Below, piece after piece: positions 62,449 through 64,000 of a stretch of 64,000 nt of DNA. The stretch's first letter is position 1. Every line of letters starts with the position of its first letter. The notes below the pieces were generated by a model that was not told the DNA's origin, ran no database searches, and saw only the letters and a list, made by a program, of their open reading frames with translations. A program made the translations under genes and the position numbers. Origin of the DNA: Spongiivirga citrea (GTDB lineage: Bacteria; Bacteroidota; Bacteroidia; Flavobacteriales; Flavobacteriaceae). Location: positions 434,001 to 498,000 of the forward strand of contig NZ_JAABOQ010000003.1 in assembly GCF_010671565.1 (NCBI RefSeq), read 5' to 3'.

Positions 62449-64000
62449 TTATTCCGCTCGTAAACTTTTCACAGGATTTGCAATTGCCGCTTTAAAAACC
62501 TGCGCTCCGACCGTAATAAATGCAATAAGAATGGCAACAAATGCGGCAGCGACAAATAATTGCCACCCTATACTAATTCGGTATGCAAAATTCTCAAGCC
62601 ATCGATTTCCTAAAAACCATGCTAACGGACTCGCAACCAACATTGCCAACATTACTAGCCTTAAAAAGTCTTTTAGTTGCATTGAGGTAATACTAAATAT
62701 TGATGCTCCCAGAACACGTCTTATTCCAACTTCCTTTTTGCGCTGTTCTGTCGTGAAAGAAGCAAGCCCAAATAAACCAATACAAGCGATGAAAATGGCA
62801 ATTAACATGAATCCATATACAACAGTTGAAGTTTGTTTTTCTGCCTTGTAATTGGTGTTAAATCGCTCATCTAAAAAAGTATATTCAAAGGGTGTATCTG
62901 GATTTACTTTGTTCCAAACACTTTCAATACTTTTAATGGTTGCTGCTAAATTTTGATCGTTTAAAGTCGCAATAAAATAGCTTGGCTGATTATCGCCAAG
63001 ACTTGCTAGGGCATAAGCGTCAATAGGTTCGTGTAGACTTTTAAAATTAAAGTCTTTTACCACACCTATAATTTCCATTTCACTTTTAATAGCCCCTCGC
63101 TCGTAAAAGACTCTTTTGCCTATCGCTGTTTCAGCTGTGTATCCTACTTTTCTGACCGCAGTTTCATTTAAGATTAATGAAAGTGAATCTACCGTATTGT
63201 TTTTAGTAAAATCACGCCCAGCTATTAAAGTGTAACCAAGCGTTTGAGTATAGTCGTCCAGTACTTGTGCATAACGCGTCCAAGTAGCATTTTCATTGGT
63301 TTGTTCTTCACCATAAAATGAGGTGTCACTTAATATTTGAATACCGGGATATGCATCTCCTGCTGTTGCAGATAGGATATTAGGATCTTTTAAAAGCTCG
63401 TTTTTTAAAGTTGAATAATTTTCTGCTGCATTTGGGTTACTGTATGGGATTAGTAATTGTCGTTCTTTTTTAAAACCCATGTCTTTGTTTTGCAAAAACT
63501 CCATTTGTTGCCATATTACACCGCCTACTAGAATTAGTGCTGCTGATATGGTAAACTGAAATACAACCAATCCTTTACGAATGTTTTTAGCAGAAATTGT
63601 GTTAATCAATTTGCCTTTTAAAACAGTTATAGGTTTAAAAGATGATAAGTAAAAGGCGGGATATAGGCCTGAAAGCAATCCTGTTATTAAGGCTAAACCT
63701 CCTATAAAAATTAAAAGACTTGGATATTGGGTAAGTACTAATTCTTTATTGGTAATGTCGTTAAAAAACGGCATGAAAAGCATAACTAGTACAATTGCAA
63801 TTACCAATGAGATTAAACATAGCAGCAACGATTCTCCTAAAAATTGAAAAACCAACGAATTTTTGTTCGCTCCTAGTACTTTTCGCATACCAACTTCTTT
63901 AGCCCTTTTTTCTGATCGAGCAGTGGACAAGTTCATGAAGTTTATGCAGGCAATAATTAGTAAAAAAGCCGCTATAGCACTAAAAATATAAATGTAGGTC
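62449..64000 (-). CDS. ABC transporter permease, MacB/FtsX type (3), 5' part outside window
   Basis: The C-terminal 517 residues of a third permease of the same family. The frame is open to the window edge, reading IYIFSAIAAFLLIIACINFMNLSTARSEKRAKEVGMRKVLGANKNSLVFQFL. The Met at 63936 is internal, by comparison with the paralogue, where the same motif lies near residue 300. A second motif, EQRKKEVGIRRVLGASIFSITSM, precedes the last TMs. It is 37 bases upstream of permease 2. Three permeases per ATPase is typical of these Bacteroidetes export clusters. Confidence 0.92.
   Translation of the reverse strand, partial: TYIYIFSAIAAFLLIIACINFMNLSTARSEKRAKEVGMRKVLGANKNSLVFQFLGESLLLCLISLVIAIVLVMLFMPFFNDITNKELVLTQYPSLLIFIGGLALITGLLSGLYPAFYLSSFKPITVLKGKLINTISAKNIRKGLVVFQFTISAALILVGGVIWQQMEFLQNKDMGFKKERQLLIPYSNPNAAENYSTLKNELLKDPNILSATAGDAYPGIQILSDTSFYGEEQTNENATWTRYAQVLDDYTQTLGYTLIAGRDFTKNNTVDSLSLILNETAVRKVGYTAETAIGKRVFYERGAIKSEMEIIGVVKDFNFKSLHEPIDAYALASLGDNQPSYFIATLNDQNLAATIKSIESVWNKVNPDTPFEYTFLDERFNTNYKAEKQTSTVVYGFMLIAIFIACIGLFGLASFTTEQRKKEVGIRRVLGASIFSITSMQLKDFLRLVMLAMLVASPLAWFLGNRWLENFAYRISIGWQLFVAAAFVAILIAFITVGAQVFKAAIANPVKSLRAE

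Noticed and set aside
1-64000. CRISPR arrays, tRNA or rRNA genes, intact transposases or prophage
   Set aside because: No regularly spaced direct repeats, cloverleaf-like sequences, transposase motifs or phage structural genes were seen while reading both strands; small RNAs cannot be excluded by eye.

Overview
The window is AT-rich chromosomal DNA from a marine-type member of the Flavobacteriaceae (Bacteroidetes). The evidence is type IX secretion (T9SS) sorting domains of types A and B, many SpII lipoproteins, Bacteroidetes-style promoters (TTTG near -33, TAnnTTTG near -7), the lineage-typical neighbourhood tdk-alr/rsmI, and the yceD-rpmF-fabH-accB-accC and pdxA/ribE blocks. I see no rRNA, tRNA, CRISPR array, intact insertion sequence or phage module.

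Layout. 1-6757: end of a bacterial alpha-2-macroglobulin gene, two small exported proteins, and penicillin-binding protein 1C (the yfhM/pbpC pairing). 6796-12973: mscL, alr-tdk, rsmI with small membrane and hypothetical genes, an M50-like peptidase, a uracil-DNA-glycosylase-like protein and an AhpD-like protein. 13358-17346: a LytS/LytTR-type two-component pair followed by a three-gene operon; both have the same 21-bp-spaced direct repeat upstream. 17523-23715: recJ, a T9SS type B protein, a lipoprotein and gpsA. 23769-29007: two tandem 830-840-residue MG2-like secreted proteins separated by a recombination scar. 29009-41423: pheS, a FAD oxidoreductase, the fatty-acid-initiation cluster, an inserted block of surface proteins, and pdxA. 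41486-49689: ribE, a T9SS subtilase, an M57 metallopeptidase, and a DUF1080/Gfo-Idh-MocA/DUF1080 operon for 3-keto-glycoside chemistry. 49832-56775: an accessory stretch with a histidine-ladder lipoprotein, two truncated aspartoacylase-like fragments, a T9SS type B protein without a normal start, two orphan response regulators, thioredoxin and a 29-residue-repeat protein. 56844-64000: an ABC exporter with one ATPase and three large MacB/FtsX-type permeases, the last cut by the window end.

The strongest unusual signal is the scar at 26283-26432. It holds the last 36 codons of a relative of the 131-aa gene beside pheS, fused tail to tail with the last 11 codons of a gpsA relative. Both differ from the live genes almost only at synonymous positions. 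They therefore diverged while still functional, so one of the two flanking paralogues probably came in from a related strain by recombination rather than by old tandem duplication. Second is the candidate LytTR operator pair at 13268-13293 and 15341-15366.
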